Origin: Lachnospiraceae bacterium UBA3850
GTDB lineage: Bacteria; Bacillota; Clostridia; Lachnospirales; Lachnospiraceae
Length of the DNA stretch: 41,774 nucleotides
Assembly (NCBI GenBank): GCA_002392655.1
Contig: DGHK01000059.1
Location: forward strand, 62,643 to 104,416
Direction of reading: 5' to 3'
Shown here in pieces: positions 25,699 to 35,532 of this stretch. Position numbers and translations under genes: made by a program. The notes beneath the pieces are model-generated. The model was not told the DNA's origin and did not search any database. It saw only the letters and a list, made by a program, of their open reading frames with translations. Position 1 is the first letter of the stretch. Every line of letters begins with the position of its first letter.

Positions 25699-27186
25699 TT
25701 ACTGATTTTTAATGGATTCCCCCATATAGTAGAACCCTTTTGCTTCGTTTAGTTTAACATTTACAAAACTTCCTATGAGACTTTCATCTCCCGGAAAATG
25801 TACAAGAATGTTATTATCCATTCTTCCTGTAACATATCCCTCCATATGGTCATTCAGGCATTCAACAAGTACTTCCTTGGTCTCGCCTTCAAATCTTCCG
25901 GAAACCTCAGTACAGCTATCTCTTACAACCTCAAGTACCCTGTTAAATCTCTCATTAACAAGCTTCGGATCGGTCTGCTCCATTTTTGCTGCAGGTGTAC
26001 CTGTTCTTATAGAATAGATAAATGTAAATGCCTGATCATACTTAGCATACTTTATAACATCAATCGTATCCTGAATATCCTCATCTGTTTCTCCCGGGAA
26101 ACCGACCATAATATCTGTAGTAAGAGAAACATCCGGAAGTTTAGCTCTTATTTTATCTACAAGAGCCATATAATCCTCCTTAGTATATCGACGATTCATG
26201 GCCTTAAGTATAGACGATGATCCGGACTGAACCGGCAGATGTATATGTCTGGCAACCTTAGGATTTCTTGCTATTACATCGATAAGCTTGTCAGAAAGAT
26301 CCTTCGGATGACTGGTCATAAACCTGACTCTTTTCAGTCCGTCTATACGACAGACATCCTCAAGTAGATCAGGAAAATCATAATCAGGATTTTCTTTTAT
26401 TATCTCACTCTCCTCCAGAAAGTTTATGCCATATGAGTTTACATTTTGGCCAAGAAGCATTATCTCAACACAGCCGTCAGAAACAAGTCTTCTTGTCTCA
26501 CAAAGAATATCCTCCGGTGTACGGCTTCTCTCCCTGCCTCTTACATATGGAACTATGCAATAGGTACAGAAATTATTGCAGCCATACATAATATTCACAC
26601 CTGATTTGAAGCTGTATTTTCTTCGTTCAGGCAGATTCTCAACATTCAGCTCAGGCTTAGCCAGAACTTCTATAATCTGTCTCTCAGAACCTGAAAGTCT
26701 CTTATATAGAAGCTCAGCAAGCTTGTAGAAATTAAATGTACCAAAAACCATATCTACAAATGCGTACTTATTTCTAATGACATCAACAGTTTCCGGCTGC
26801 TGCATCATACAACCACATATACCGATAAGCATGTCCTTATTACTCTGCTTACGCTTCTTAAGAGAACCCAGATGACCATAAAGTTTCTGATTTGCATTTT
26901 CTCTTACAGTACAGGTATTAAATATAACGAAATCAGCCTTATCCTCATCCTCAACCTCTTTATAGCCGATTTTCTCCAGGATACCGACAAGCTTTTCTGA
27001 ATCATGGGCATTCATCTGACAGCCGAAGGTTGCCACATGAAACCCCGGAGCTCTGCCATTATCAATTATAAATTGCTCTATTATCTCATGACATTTATTC
27101 ATGAAATATTCCTGTCTGGCAGGTTCCTCTATTGGAGCTACAGCCTGTATATCTTCATTTAACTCATATTCAAGTTTATCATTCAT
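25699..27186 (-). CDS. miaB: tRNA-2-methylthio-N6-dimethylallyladenosine synthase
   Basis: A radical-SAM methylthiotransferase of 495 residues that converts i6A37 to ms2i6A37 in tRNA. The N-terminal UPF0004 domain has its three cluster cysteines (FGCQMNAHDSE, NTCTVRENA, GICGCMMQQ). The radical-SAM cluster motif is GCNNFCTYCIVPYVRGRERS (about residues 203-222), and a TRAM domain fills the last 65 or so residues. The N-terminus is about 45 residues longer than many homologues. Grouping with mutS, mutL and miaA is common in Firmicutes. Confidence 0.96.
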   Translation of the reverse strand: MNDKLEYELNEDIQAVAPIEEPARQEYFMNKCHEIIEQFIIDNGRAPGFHVATFGCQMNAHDSEKLVGILEKIGYKEVEDEDKADFVIFNTCTVRENANQKLYGHLGSLKKRKQSNKDMLIGICGCMMQQPETVDVIRNKYAFVDMVFGTFNFYKLAELLYKRLSGSERQIIEVLAKPELNVENLPERRKYSFKSGVNIMYGCNNFCTYCIVPYVRGRERSRTPEDILCETRRLVSDGCVEIMLLGQNVNSYGINFLEESEIIKENPDYDFPDLLEDVCRIDGLKRVRFMTSHPKDLSDKLIDVIARNPKVARHIHLPVQSGSSSILKAMNRRYTKEDYMALVDKIRAKLPDVSLTTDIMVGFPGETDEDIQDTIDVIKYAKYDQAFTFIYSIRTGTPAAKMEQTDPKLVNERFNRVLEVVRDSCTEVSGRFEGETKEVLVECLNDHMEGYVTGRMDNNILVHFPGDESLIGSFVNVKLNEAKGFYYMGESIKNQ

Positions 27187-27202
27187 TTTATATAACCTTT
27201 TA

Positions 27203-29164
27203 TTATAAATTTTCTAATTCATTCATCCATATCGCAGCCGATGCATCACTTGGCATTCTGAGATCTCCTCTTGGAGATAATGAAACACTACCAACCTTAA
27301 CTCCATCCGGCATACAGCTCCTCTTGAACTGCTGATTGAAGAATCTTCTGTAATAAAGTGTTATCCACTTTTTAATCTCTTCATCAGAATAATCATCCTT
27401 AAAGGCCTTCTTAGCCAGATAGAACACCTTGGATGGTCTGAATCCATAACGTAAGCTGTTATAGATAAAGAAATCATGGAGCTCATAAGGTCCAACACTA
27501 GACTCGGTTTTCTGAACTATATTTCCATTTTCATCCGGAGGGAGAAGCTCAGGACTGATCGGAGTATCCAGAATATCTCTCAGAACATTAGATGCTGCAG
27601 GAAATATACTATTTTCAACAACTGAGTCAATCATCCATCTGACCAGAGTTTTGGGTATACTTCCGTTTACCCCGTACATACTCATCTGATCACCGTTATA
27701 AGTACACCATCCAAGTGCCAACTCAGACAGATCTCCGGTACCTACAACCAGACCATTATTTGCATTTGCATAGTCCATAAGAACCTGAGTTCTCTCACGA
27801 GCTTGAGTATTCTCATAAGTAATATCCTTATTTTCTATGTCGTGACCGATATCCTTCAGATGCTGAACGCAGGACTCCTTTATATCGATTATTATCGGTT
27901 CTGCACCAAGAGCCCTGATGAGCTCCAGCGAATTATTATAAGTTCTGTCAGTTGTTCCAAAAGCCGGCATAGTTATGGCTATCAGATCAGAACTATCTCT
28001 CTTCATCTTCTTAAGAGCCTTTGCAGAAACAAGAAGTGCAAGTGTTGAATCCATTCCTCCAGATACACCAACAACAGGTCTTGAGCCGGTTATTTTCAGC
28101 CTTTTAACCAGTCCGCTTACCTGCATATCGAAGATCTCGTTACATCTCTTTATTCTCTTATCCTTTGATTTAGGAATAAACGGATGCTTTGGAGCATTTA
28201 TATATTCTCCATCAGATTCTGGAACGCTCTGGTAAGGAAGTCTGACTCTGTTAACCTGAGCAATTTTTTCCTTGAACATCAGACAGGAATCAGCAAATGT
28301 AGTCGAAAGCTTTCTGTCATATCTGATCTTCTCTATATCAATGTCGGCAATCATCAGATAATCATCTGCGATAAAATCTCTATTCTCATTTATAAGAGCA
28401 CCATTCTGCGCCAATATACTATGACCTGAGAATATAAGATCCTGAGTAGATTCGCTTGAACCTGCAGATACATATAGATAGTCACCCAGGCATGAGGCTG
28501 ACTGATGTTTTACGAGATTCTTTCTGTATTCTCTCTTTGCTATAGTCTCATTGCTGGCAGATATGTTGAATATGATTTCAGCACCAGCTAGTGCCAGAGT
28601 GTTTGATGGTGGTATAGGTGACCACAGATCCTCACATATCTCTACTCCGAAGGAAACTGAGCCGGTATCTTCAAAAACGAGATTATTTCCAATAGGAACC
28701 GTATAATCCATATCTGTGAGACTAAGTCCAAGATCCTTTACATCAACTGAACTTATCTCAAGCTCGTTTGCAGAAACAAACCATCTCTTCTCGTAAAATT
28801 CATGATAGTTTGGAATCATGGTCTTAACAGCGATTCCGAGAACTTTAGAATCTCTTATTACATATGCTGTATTATAAAGCTTGTTTCTCAGCTGAAGCGG
28901 TGCACCTATTATGATAATCTCGCTTCTTCCCTTAGTAGATTCGATTATATCGGACAAAGTTTTATTAGAAGCCTTGATAAGTGCATCCTGAAAGAATAGA
29001 TCCTGACAGCTATAGCCAGTTGTAGCAAGCTCAGGGAGAGCTATATAAGAAGCCTTATAACCATATGCTTCCTTCAGCTTCTCCATTATTTTTTCTTTAT
29101 TAAACTCTGTATTTCCGACAGAAACCTCGGGCACACAGGCTGCTACTCTGTAAAAATCAAACAT
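27203..29164 (-). CDS. nadE: Glutamine-dependent NAD+ synthetase
   Basis: 653 residues, the two-domain form. The N-terminal nitrilase-type glutaminase (about 1-290) has its triad in LPELATTGYSCQD (Glu), YHEFYEKRWF (Lys) and FGVEICEDLWSP (Cys). The C-terminal ATP pyrophosphatase domain has the P-loop VVGVSGGMDSTLALLV (about 362-377) and GTGDLSELALGWCTYNGDQ. It amidates nicotinate adenine dinucleotide to NAD using glutamine-derived ammonia. GGAGG precedes the ATG. Spacing to recU (13 bases) and miaB (16 bases) suggests one transcript. Confidence 0.96.
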   Translation of the reverse strand: MFDFYRVAACVPEVSVGNTEFNKEKIMEKLKEAYGYKASYIALPELATTGYSCQDLFFQDALIKASNKTLSDIIESTKGRSEIIIIGAPLQLRNKLYNTAYVIRDSKVLGIAVKTMIPNYHEFYEKRWFVSANELEISSVDVKDLGLSLTDMDYTVPIGNNLVFEDTGSVSFGVEICEDLWSPIPPSNTLALAGAEIIFNISASNETIAKREYRKNLVKHQSASCLGDYLYVSAGSSESTQDLIFSGHSILAQNGALINENRDFIADDYLMIADIDIEKIRYDRKLSTTFADSCLMFKEKIAQVNRVRLPYQSVPESDGEYINAPKHPFIPKSKDKRIKRCNEIFDMQVSGLVKRLKITGSRPVVGVSGGMDSTLALLVSAKALKKMKRDSSDLIAITMPAFGTTDRTYNNSLELIRALGAEPIIIDIKESCVQHLKDIGHDIENKDITYENTQARERTQVLMDYANANNGLVVGTGDLSELALGWCTYNGDQMSMYGVNGSIPKTLVRWMIDSVVENSIFPAASNVLRDILDTPISPELLPPDENGNIVQKTESSVGPYELHDFFIYNSLRYGFRPSKVFYLAKKAFKDDYSDEEIKKWITLYYRRFFNQQFKRSCMPDGVKVGSVSLSPRGDLRMPSDASAAIWMNELENL

Positions 29165-29177
29165 ACTTTACCTCCGC

Positions 29178-29708
29178 TTAACGTTCTTCCAGATCTCTGT
29201 TTAGTCCCTCAAGATAAGGAACCATAGCAGGTCCATTGGGTTTAAGGAAGAAATCATCTTCCAGTTCTATATATTTAAAATTCTTGGCGTGACCTTCTTT
29301 TATTCTTTCATGATAAGTCTTTAACTCACTAAATCTCATATAATAGATATCATTTCTGTCAGTAAAAAGAATAAGCAGAAATGCAACACCACCCTGTTTT
29401 TCAAAATCAGACATAAATTCATACTGGTGTTCATGGATATTCTGCATAGAAAATGTATCCGTAGCACATTCCTTTGCATCAAAGCATATGGGAATTTCCT
29501 GCACAACGCCTATATAGTCAACAGTAGAATCCTTCTCAAAATAGGCTTCTGTAATAAGCCTCTTCTCATTATCAAACTTGAGAGGAACTATAGGTGTAGG
29601 AATTTTCTGCACCAACGCCAGGCCTTTTTTTCTGTAATATTCATTTGTATTATTTATAAGAGTCTCAAAGGCCGAACCTCTCAGTCCTCTGTTTTTCCAG
29701 GTTGCCAT
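29178..29708 (-). CDS. recU: Holliday junction resolvase RecU
   Basis: 176 residues, slightly short for RecU (about 200). The conserved NRGLRGSAFETLINNTNEYY, KIPTPI, ITEAYFEKDSTVDYIGV and NIHEHQYEFMSDFEKQGG segments follow the family order. The PD-(D/E)xK nuclease core is Glu in EAYF, Asp in VDYIGV and FDAKE, where the common form reads FEAKE as I recall; Asp is allowed in this position of the fold. RecU resolves recombination intermediates in Firmicutes. AGGAG lies six bases before the ATG. Its first 28 bases overlap the end of the pseudouridine synthase gene. Confidence 0.9.
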   Translation of the reverse strand: MATWKNRGLRGSAFETLINNTNEYYRKKGLALVQKIPTPIVPLKFDNEKRLITEAYFEKDSTVDYIGVVQEIPICFDAKECATDTFSMQNIHEHQYEFMSDFEKQGGVAFLLILFTDRNDIYYMRFSELKTYHERIKEGHAKNFKYIELEDDFFLKPNGPAMVPYLEGLNRDLEER

Positions 29709-30676
29709 ACATAACTCCTAAAAAGCTTCTTATAGATATCAGGTATATCTGCGCAATATGTTTTACCGGATATAGTCTCATCTCCATCCGGAAATACTAC
29801 CTCATATGCAGTAAGCAACTGATTATTTAATCCCACCTTCTGTTTAAACCTACTGTTTACACTTCTGTCACCGTATTTAATATCACCTATTATCGGATAT
29901 CCCATATGAGATAGATGAGCTCTGATCTGATGACTCTTTCCGGTAATAAGCTCTATTTTAAGAAGCGTTATATCTTCTTCCTGATTGTAGCAAAGCTTTT
30001 TAGTGCGAGTTCTTATCTCCAGATAGCCCTTTTCAGGAGAATTCTTGATCATAACCTTGTTATTCTTAGGATCCTTCGATAGATAAGCGGTGCTTTCTCC
30101 CTCTATATCACATTTTCCAGCTACTACAGCTATATAAAACTTTTTTATACTTCTGTCTCTGATTACTTCAGACAGATATCTGGAGCCATGAGAGGTTTTT
30201 CCTGCTACTATTATTCCGCTTGTGTTTCTGTCAAGTCTGTTACATACGGAGGGCTTAAAGGTTCTGAGAGACTCATCTGTTACTGAACCGTTTTTCTTCA
30301 GATAATCAATAATGATCTCATTTATGGAATAATCCTCAGGTTTTGCCTTCTGTGACAGCATATTTATCGGCTTAAAACAGAACAGAAAATCATCATCCTC
30401 ATATATAATATCCGGATCAAAATACATACTTGAATGATCTAAGTCACCTTCCGATTTTTTTGAAAACTTTTCTATAGTATCATCACTTAGATAAAGCTTG
30501 ATACTGTCTCCGGTTTTTAACTTTACATCTGAATCCGCTTTCTTATCATTAAGTACTATATTCTTCTTTCGAAGCATCTTGTAGATAAAGGAAGCCGGAG
30601 CACTGCTGAGATAATTAGACAGAACTTTTCTCAGCTTATATCCATCTTCATTTTTAGTGATTATAATCTCTTTCAT
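29681..30676 (-). CDS. RluA-family pseudouridine synthase
   Basis: 331 residues. An N-terminal S4 RNA-binding domain (about 12-70, FIYKMLRKKNIVLNDKKA) is followed by the RluA catalytic domain. The catalytic Asp lies in CNRLDRNTSGIIVAGKT (about residue 150), with TGKSHQIRAHLSHMGYPIIGD near 240-262. The exact target uridine in rRNA or tRNA cannot be told from sequence. The gene starts three bases after the small membrane protein and overlaps recU. Confidence 0.93.
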   Translation of the reverse strand: MKEIIITKNEDGYKLRKVLSNYLSSAPASFIYKMLRKKNIVLNDKKADSDVKLKTGDSIKLYLSDDTIEKFSKKSEGDLDHSSMYFDPDIIYEDDDFLFCFKPINMLSQKAKPEDYSINEIIIDYLKKNGSVTDESLRTFKPSVCNRLDRNTSGIIVAGKTSHGSRYLSEVIRDRSIKKFYIAVVAGKCDIEGESTAYLSKDPKNNKVMIKNSPEKGYLEIRTRTKKLCYNQEEDITLLKIELITGKSHQIRAHLSHMGYPIIGDIKYGDRSVNSRFKQKVGLNNQLLTAYEVVFPDGDETISGKTYCADIPDIYKKLFRSYVWQPGKTED

Positions 30677-30679
30677 GCT

Positions 30680-31270
30680 TTAAAATCCCATACTAAGCAG
30701 ATTATCTGTAACTTTTTTATCAGTTTTTTGGGTAGTTTTATCTGGCTCATGAAGCTTCTTCAGCTCTTTACTGAAGGTAGAATACTTTTCTGTAACAAAT
30801 ATACGATAATTTGTTTTGGAAAAATCATTTACTTCACTTATATACTTCTTTATCTTCTCTCTCTTTTTGACTTCCTTCTCGTCAGGTGTGTAGCATATGA
30901 TACTGTTATTATATACAGTAAGACATGGTATATATACGACTCCATCACTCTCAGTCACAGTGATATCATAAAGAAGCTGAACCTCGGTTTCCTTGGAAAG
31001 CTTTACTGTTTTTTCGTATTCTTCCGTGGATAGAGGTTTTGCCTTAAGAGACATAAAAACATCAATTACATTTCTTGCAAATGGAATTGAAAGGACACAT
31101 GCGACAATCACAAATAAGGTCTTTCTCGTATGAAAAACCATGATACTGAATACAACATCAGAGACGATAAGAATCAAAATGAAAAGTGCCATTATGAGTC
31201 TCTTATTTCTATAATGCTTTGAATGTCCGTAATTTCCTTTTGAATAATTTCTTTTCTTGGTGTTTTTCAT
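30680..31270 (-). CDS. Small membrane protein, function unknown
   Basis: 196 residues. A basic N-terminus rich in Lys, Tyr and His precedes two closely spaced membrane segments (about 28-46 and 51-70). A soluble domain of about 125 residues follows, containing alternating hydrophobic strands and a Lys-rich tail. I recognise no family or catalytic motif. Its ATG overlaps the stop of the methylase gene (ATGA, 4 bases), so it is probably co-translated with it. A cytosolic location of the soluble domain is plausible from the basic N-terminus and two-segment hairpin. Confidence 0.7.
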   Translation of the reverse strand: MKNTKKRNYSKGNYGHSKHYRNKRLIMALFILILIVSDVVFSIMVFHTRKTLFVIVACVLSIPFARNVIDVFMSLKAKPLSTEEYEKTVKLSKETEVQLLYDITVTESDGVVYIPCLTVYNNSIICYTPDEKEVKKREKIKKYISEVNDFSKTNYRIFVTEKYSTFSKELKKLHEPDKTTQKTDKKVTDNLLSMGF

Positions 31271-32649
31271 ATCATTCTCCAGCCGGGCAGGTATTTGTTC
31301 TTTAGTGTACCGTTAGTCAGTTTTCCAAATCCAAGAGGAAATCTGTCTACCATAACCAGAACCCATCCGGCACTTAATCCTGTTTCCTCACTTAAATCGA
31401 GAGTTTCACCCTTTAGATATTTGCCTGTACGGATATCATCAGGAGTAAACGAAACAGTATTATCAAAGCTTTCCTTACCTAGTATCATAGCAAAGGACTG
31501 ACTGGGCTCAAACCTGTTCTTTTTAAGCTCTCCCAGATAAACTCCCCTTCTCATAATACGCATTCCATTTAGTTCAGGAGATTCAGCAGGAACAAGAAAT
31601 AGTTTATTATTTCTGAATTCCAAACAGGAATTATCCGAAAGCTTAACATGTGACAGAAACTCTTCTATCTCAGGGACATTACCCTTATATCTGTTTATAT
31701 GGTACTGGCCACAAGTGGCATATCTGGCTTCTTCCTCATATGACTTAAGAAGTGCTGTATAATGTCCCTCACCTTTTATTTTATGAGGAAACAGATGATA
31801 GGTCTTTTTTAGATCCAGATCATCAGATTCAGCCCACTCAGGATTTCCCGGCACAAAACCATCATATGCGTTCATTTGTTCTATTTTGAGACTTGGATCA
31901 AGTTCCTTCAGATAAAGAACCTGTTTTTCATCCTCTCCCGGATCAAATGTACATGTAGAATACAGGATGCTTCCTCCGGGCTTAAGCATTTTTACCGCTT
32001 CCTTCAGGATGGAACGCTGAATTCCTATAAACTTATCATTTCCATTTTGCTCCCACGCAGTAACCATGGCATGAGACTTTCTGAACATACCCTCACCTGA
32101 ACATGGTGCATCTATAAGAATCTTATCAAAATATGCTTCGAAAACATGCGATAGATTTTCCGGTGTTTCGCATGTAATTATAGAATTCTTTATACCGAAA
32201 ACTTCTATGTTTTTCTGAAGGGCCTTTAATCTTGAAGCACTTATATCATTTGAAACAAGAAGACCTGTCCCACCCAGTTTTGCTCCAAGTTCTGTGGATT
32301 TGCCGCCAGGTGCAGCGCAAAGATCAAGAACCTTATCTCCCGGGTCAATAGGAAGTGATGCAGCAGGCAGACATGCACTTGGTTCCTGCAGATAATAAAG
32401 TCCGGCATAGTAAAAAGGATGCTTCGATGGTGTATCCACTGAAGCATCATAATAGAATCCGTTCTTAGTCCAAGGTACGGGGGTCAGCTCAAATGGTGAT
32501 ATACGCAGAAACTCTTCGACTGATACTTTTAGTGTATTTACCCTAAGGCACGTATACATAGGCTCTGAAAGACTTGCCTCATATTGAGGATACTCATCCT
32601 TCAACATATAAGACATTTTATTTTTAAAAGAATCTGGAAGTCTCATCAT
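31267..32649 (-). CDS. NOL1/NOP2/Sun-family RNA cytosine-C5 methyltransferase (RsmF-like)
   Basis: 460 residues. The SAM-binding motif is DLCAAPGGKSTELGAKLGG (about residue 109). The paired cysteines of this family are in DAPCSGEGMFRKS (about 178) and YSTCTFDPGEDE (about 231). The C-terminal part (about 290-460) resembles the extra RNA-binding and PUA-like domains of RsmF/YebU-type enzymes. It methylates cytosine C5 in rRNA or tRNA; the site is unknown. The stop of the TPR gene (TAG) directly abuts its ATG and the nearest GGAGG is more than 20 bases upstream, so translation is probably coupled. The ATG three bases on (32646) is an equal alternative. Confidence 0.92.
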   Translation of the reverse strand: MMRLPDSFKNKMSYMLKDEYPQYEASLSEPMYTCLRVNTLKVSVEEFLRISPFELTPVPWTKNGFYYDASVDTPSKHPFYYAGLYYLQEPSACLPAASLPIDPGDKVLDLCAAPGGKSTELGAKLGGTGLLVSNDISASRLKALQKNIEVFGIKNSIITCETPENLSHVFEAYFDKILIDAPCSGEGMFRKSHAMVTAWEQNGNDKFIGIQRSILKEAVKMLKPGGSILYSTCTFDPGEDEKQVLYLKELDPSLKIEQMNAYDGFVPGNPEWAESDDLDLKKTYHLFPHKIKGEGHYTALLKSYEEEARYATCGQYHINRYKGNVPEIEEFLSHVKLSDNSCLEFRNNKLFLVPAESPELNGMRIMRRGVYLGELKKNRFEPSQSFAMILGKESFDNTVSFTPDDIRTGKYLKGETLDLSEETGLSAGWVLVMVDRFPLGFGKLTNGTLKNKYLPGWRMI

Positions 32650-33582
32650 CTAGTCTGTGACATCTGCGTCACCCTCCGTATGTACTGGATTGGTATCAAT
32701 ATTTACTCTTGAGTACAAAAAATCGTACTCTTTTTTATAGGTTTCATCATTTGGATAATTATCAGTAAGGCTTTTTGCCTTATTTAGTGCACTGACATAA
32801 TCATGATTTCTTTCAGTTATTATTATGTCATTATACAGAAGCTTATCCATATACAAATCGTCTTCAGCATTCATTCCCTTATTAACTATACTTGTTGCTG
32901 TTTCCGTATCACCAGTATCGAGATAATAAGCTGAAAGCTGATAAGCTATATATGTATTCAGACCATATTCTTCTGTGTAGATATCATAATATTTGATCAT
33001 ATCTTCGTAGTTAGCCATCTGCTGATAACAGGTTCCCAGATATATACTGATTGATTTATTTCCAGCCTCATACTCTTTTTTCAACTGATCAATAGTATTT
33101 GTACTGATATCACCTCGGCTTGATTGATCAAGAGCATCTGCAAGAAGCTGCATACCAACAATCTCATCCTTATCGATGGTTGCTGAAGAACTGCTGTATT
33201 CATCAATCATCTTTTTATAGCATTTGGATGCTTCTCCATAATCACCCGTTCTCATATGGCACGCGGCTATGTAAAGATTTGAATCAAAGTCCATCTTTGA
33301 GGAAAAAAGCTGCTCTGTATTAATAGATATCGAAAACTCCTTAAGCGCTTCATCGTAGCTGCCCTTGTTAAAAGCCTTTATCCCCTTATCACGATGCTCG
33401 GTTTTATCGGAGACAGAATGAGCAACTATAATAATTGTAGCAATAATAGCTATTATGGAGAATATAGTTATACAGAAGAAAACTCTTATATTACGTCTCC
33501 TTCTTGCTGCTCTCATTCTTGCTCTTTTAGCTCTGATATCTCGTTCTATTCTGCGTTTTTCTATAGACTGTCTGTCAGGCAT
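32650..33582 (-). CDS. Membrane-anchored TPR-like protein
   Basis: 310 residues. The N-terminus is very basic (RRIERDIRAKRARMRAARRRR, split here only for description), then comes one membrane segment (about 33-54). The rest is helical with tetratricopeptide-like units such as KGIKAFNKGSYDEALKEFS, ACHMRTGDYGEASKCYKKM and CYQQMANYEDMIKYY. The topology suggests the TPR part is outside the membrane. TPR domains bind other proteins; the partner is unknown. GGAG lies seven bases before the ATG at 33582. Confidence 0.8.
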   Translation of the reverse strand: MPDRQSIEKRRIERDIRAKRARMRAARRRRNIRVFFCITIFSIIAIIATIIIVAHSVSDKTEHRDKGIKAFNKGSYDEALKEFSISINTEQLFSSKMDFDSNLYIAACHMRTGDYGEASKCYKKMIDEYSSSSATIDKDEIVGMQLLADALDQSSRGDISTNTIDQLKKEYEAGNKSISIYLGTCYQQMANYEDMIKYYDIYTEEYGLNTYIAYQLSAYYLDTGDTETATSIVNKGMNAEDDLYMDKLLYNDIIITERNHDYVSALNKAKSLTDNYPNDETYKKEYDFLYSRVNIDTNPVHTEGDADVTD

Positions 33583-33603
33583 ATCACTTCTCCGATTTTA
33601 TAT

Positions 33604-34611
33604 TTAAGCATTTTTGAGAGTTGTCTCTGCAAATCTCCAAGAATCCTTGCACATTCTCTCCAGATCAAACTTAGCTTCCCATCCAAGCTCTTCCTTCGCC
33701 TTAGCAGGATTAGCATAGCACATAGCTATATCTCCTGGTCTCCTTGGCTTAATACTATATGGAATCTCAATATTGTTTGCTTTCTCAAAAGCTTTAACAA
33801 TATCAAGAACACTATATCCTATTCCTGTACCCAGATTATAGATATCAACTCCTTCAGTCTTATCTATCCTTCCAAGAGCTGCCACATGACCAAGTGCAAG
33901 GTCTGTAACATGTATATAATCTCTGACACCGGTTCCGTCAGGTGTATCATAATCGTCGCCGAAGACACCAAGTTCAGGAAGCTTACCAAGAGCAACCTGC
34001 ATGATATAAGGCATCAGATTGTTAGGAATTCCATTTGGAGATTCACCTATAAGACCACTCTCATCAGCTCCAATAGGATTGAAATATCTGAGAAGAATAA
34101 CCTTCCACTCAGGATCCGGAACTGTGAGATCACTCAATATTCTCTCAAGGAACAGCTTAGTAGTACCATAAGGGTTAGTTGTTGACAGAGGGAAATCCTC
34201 TGTTATCGGACAACTCTCAGGCGAGCCGTAAACTGTTGCAGATGATGAGAAGATGATCTTCTTACATCCGTATTTATCCATCAGCTTACACAAGTTAATG
34301 GTTCCTGTTATATTATTCTCATAATATTTAAGAGGAAGCTTAACTGACTCTCCAACTGCCTTAAGTCCTGCAAAATGTATAACAGCATCAAAGCTGTTCT
34401 CCTTGAAAATAGGCTCCATCTCCTCCGGAATAAGCATATCAGCCTTATAAAACTTAGGATATACACCTGTTATATTTTTTATATAATCCAGAGTGATTTC
34501 TTTAGAATTATATAAGTTATCAAAAATTACAACCTCGTGTCCGGCTCTTATAAGTTCAACAACAGTATGTGAACCTATATAACCGGTACCGCCTGAAACC
34601 AGTATTTTCAT
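33604..34611 (-). CDS. galE: UDP-glucose 4-epimerase
   Basis: GalE interconverts UDP-glucose and UDP-galactose for the Leloir pathway and for surface polysaccharides. I choose the ATG at 34611 (MKILVSGGTGYIGSH, 335 residues), since GGAGG lies five bases upstream and overlaps the alternative ATG at 34623. The short-chain dehydrogenase fold has the NAD motif GGTGYIGSH, the Ser/Thr region FSSSATVYG and the catalytic YGTTK (Tyr and Lys), and the substrate region RYFNPIGADESG is conserved. No other galactose genes are in the window. Confidence 0.95.
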   Translation of the reverse strand: MKILVSGGTGYIGSHTVVELIRAGHEVVIFDNLYNSKEITLDYIKNITGVYPKFYKADMLIPEEMEPIFKENSFDAVIHFAGLKAVGESVKLPLKYYENNITGTINLCKLMDKYGCKKIIFSSSATVYGSPESCPITEDFPLSTTNPYGTTKLFLERILSDLTVPDPEWKVILLRYFNPIGADESGLIGESPNGIPNNLMPYIMQVALGKLPELGVFGDDYDTPDGTGVRDYIHVTDLALGHVAALGRIDKTEGVDIYNLGTGIGYSVLDIVKAFEKANNIEIPYSIKPRRPGDIAMCYANPAKAKEELGWEAKFDLERMCKDSWRFAETTLKNA

Positions 34612-34633
34612 ATAGTCCTCCATTTATCTCCAA

Positions 34634-35476
34634 CTAGGTAGTTACTTTATGAGGATTATTTTGAACCTCAAAGCCATCTACCTTCTGTTCCTGAATAAAA
34701 TAATATATATTAAGCAGATCTTCCTTTACCAGGTAATAATCTCCGAAATTATAATCACCTTCAGTTTTACAACTTACCTTATAATACTTATTTCCGAGTC
34801 CAATTTCTATGATCTTCGGCTCTTCATAGGTTATTTCGTCTATAGACATAAGTCCATAGGTGCTGCTTTTAACATATCCGCCCTGTGTTCCCTGGAATTC
34901 AAAATATGTAAGGAACTTATTAAGATGCATAACACCATAGATATCCTTCGAATAAGCTATCGCCTTTTTCATATCATCGGGAACGGTTCCGTTTGTTTTA
35001 TCATTTTCAGGAGAACCCGGTTTTGTCTTGTCAGGATCCCACTTACCGGATTCATCTACATAATACTTGTCATCTACCCACTGATTTGTAGCCATGGAAC
35101 CATCTTCAAGCATATAGTAGTCTCCGATCCATTCCTTACTGGCCATATAGCCATCGCCTTTGAAATAGTACCAGATGCCATCTATCTTAAGCCATGTATT
35201 TGTCGGGTACCAGCTACCTGACTGGAACCACCAGCCTGTATTATCAGAACACCAGCTGCCTTCCCATCCGGGAATATATACACCATTTCTGTCAAGCCAG
35301 TATCCATCTATATATTCATTAACTGCATAATTACCACTATCATACTGGAACCACCAGATATTTCTTACATTTTTCCATCGTCCGGCAGGAGCGGCTGCTT
35401 CTGTATCCATACCAATTGAAACAGTCACAAACAAGACGGATAAAAGAACAAATGCTGCTAATACATGTTTCTTCAT
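34634..35476 (-). CDS. Secreted protein with wall-binding repeats
   Basis: 280 residues from the ATG at 35476 (MKKHVLAAF), set by AAAGGAGG upstream. A longer in-frame reading would run into the tRNA gene and is an artefact. The signal peptide ends near TEAAAP (about residue 30). Tryptophan-rich wall-binding repeats follow (about 33-145; GYWLDRNGVYIPGW, GSWYPTNTWLKIDGIWYYF), then a unique C-terminal domain (about 165-280) without a recognised family. Here the binding repeats come first and the cargo last, the reverse of the two large surface proteins at 1.7-5.8 kb. It probably decorates the cell wall. Confidence 0.8.
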   Translation of the reverse strand: MKKHVLAAFVLLSVLFVTVSIGMDTEAAAPAGRWKNVRNIWWFQYDSGNYAVNEYIDGYWLDRNGVYIPGWEGSWCSDNTGWWFQSGSWYPTNTWLKIDGIWYYFKGDGYMASKEWIGDYYMLEDGSMATNQWVDDKYYVDESGKWDPDKTKPGSPENDKTNGTVPDDMKKAIAYSKDIYGVMHLNKFLTYFEFQGTQGGYVKSSTYGLMSIDEITYEEPKIIEIGLGNKYYKVSCKTEGDYNFGDYYLVKEDLLNIYYFIQEQKVDGFEVQNNPHKVTT

Positions 35477-35491
35477 CACGTACCTCCTTTG

Positions 35492-35520
35492 TTGACACAT
35501 AAACACTCTTATGATAATAT
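35492..35520 (+). promoter_or_regulatory. Sigma-A promoter of tRNA-Leu
   Basis: TTGACA (35492-35497), a 17-base spacer and TAATAT (35515-35520) with an upstream TG (extended -10, TGATAATAT). Transcription would begin a few bases before the tRNA at 35533. The element also lies in the leader of the divergent wall-binding protein gene. Confidence 0.75.
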
Positions 35521-35532
35521 CATTTTTGTTCA

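Noticed and set aside
33394..34185. Plus-strand open frame of 263 codons
   Set aside because: It overlaps the TPR gene and galE on the opposite strand, both of which are well supported.
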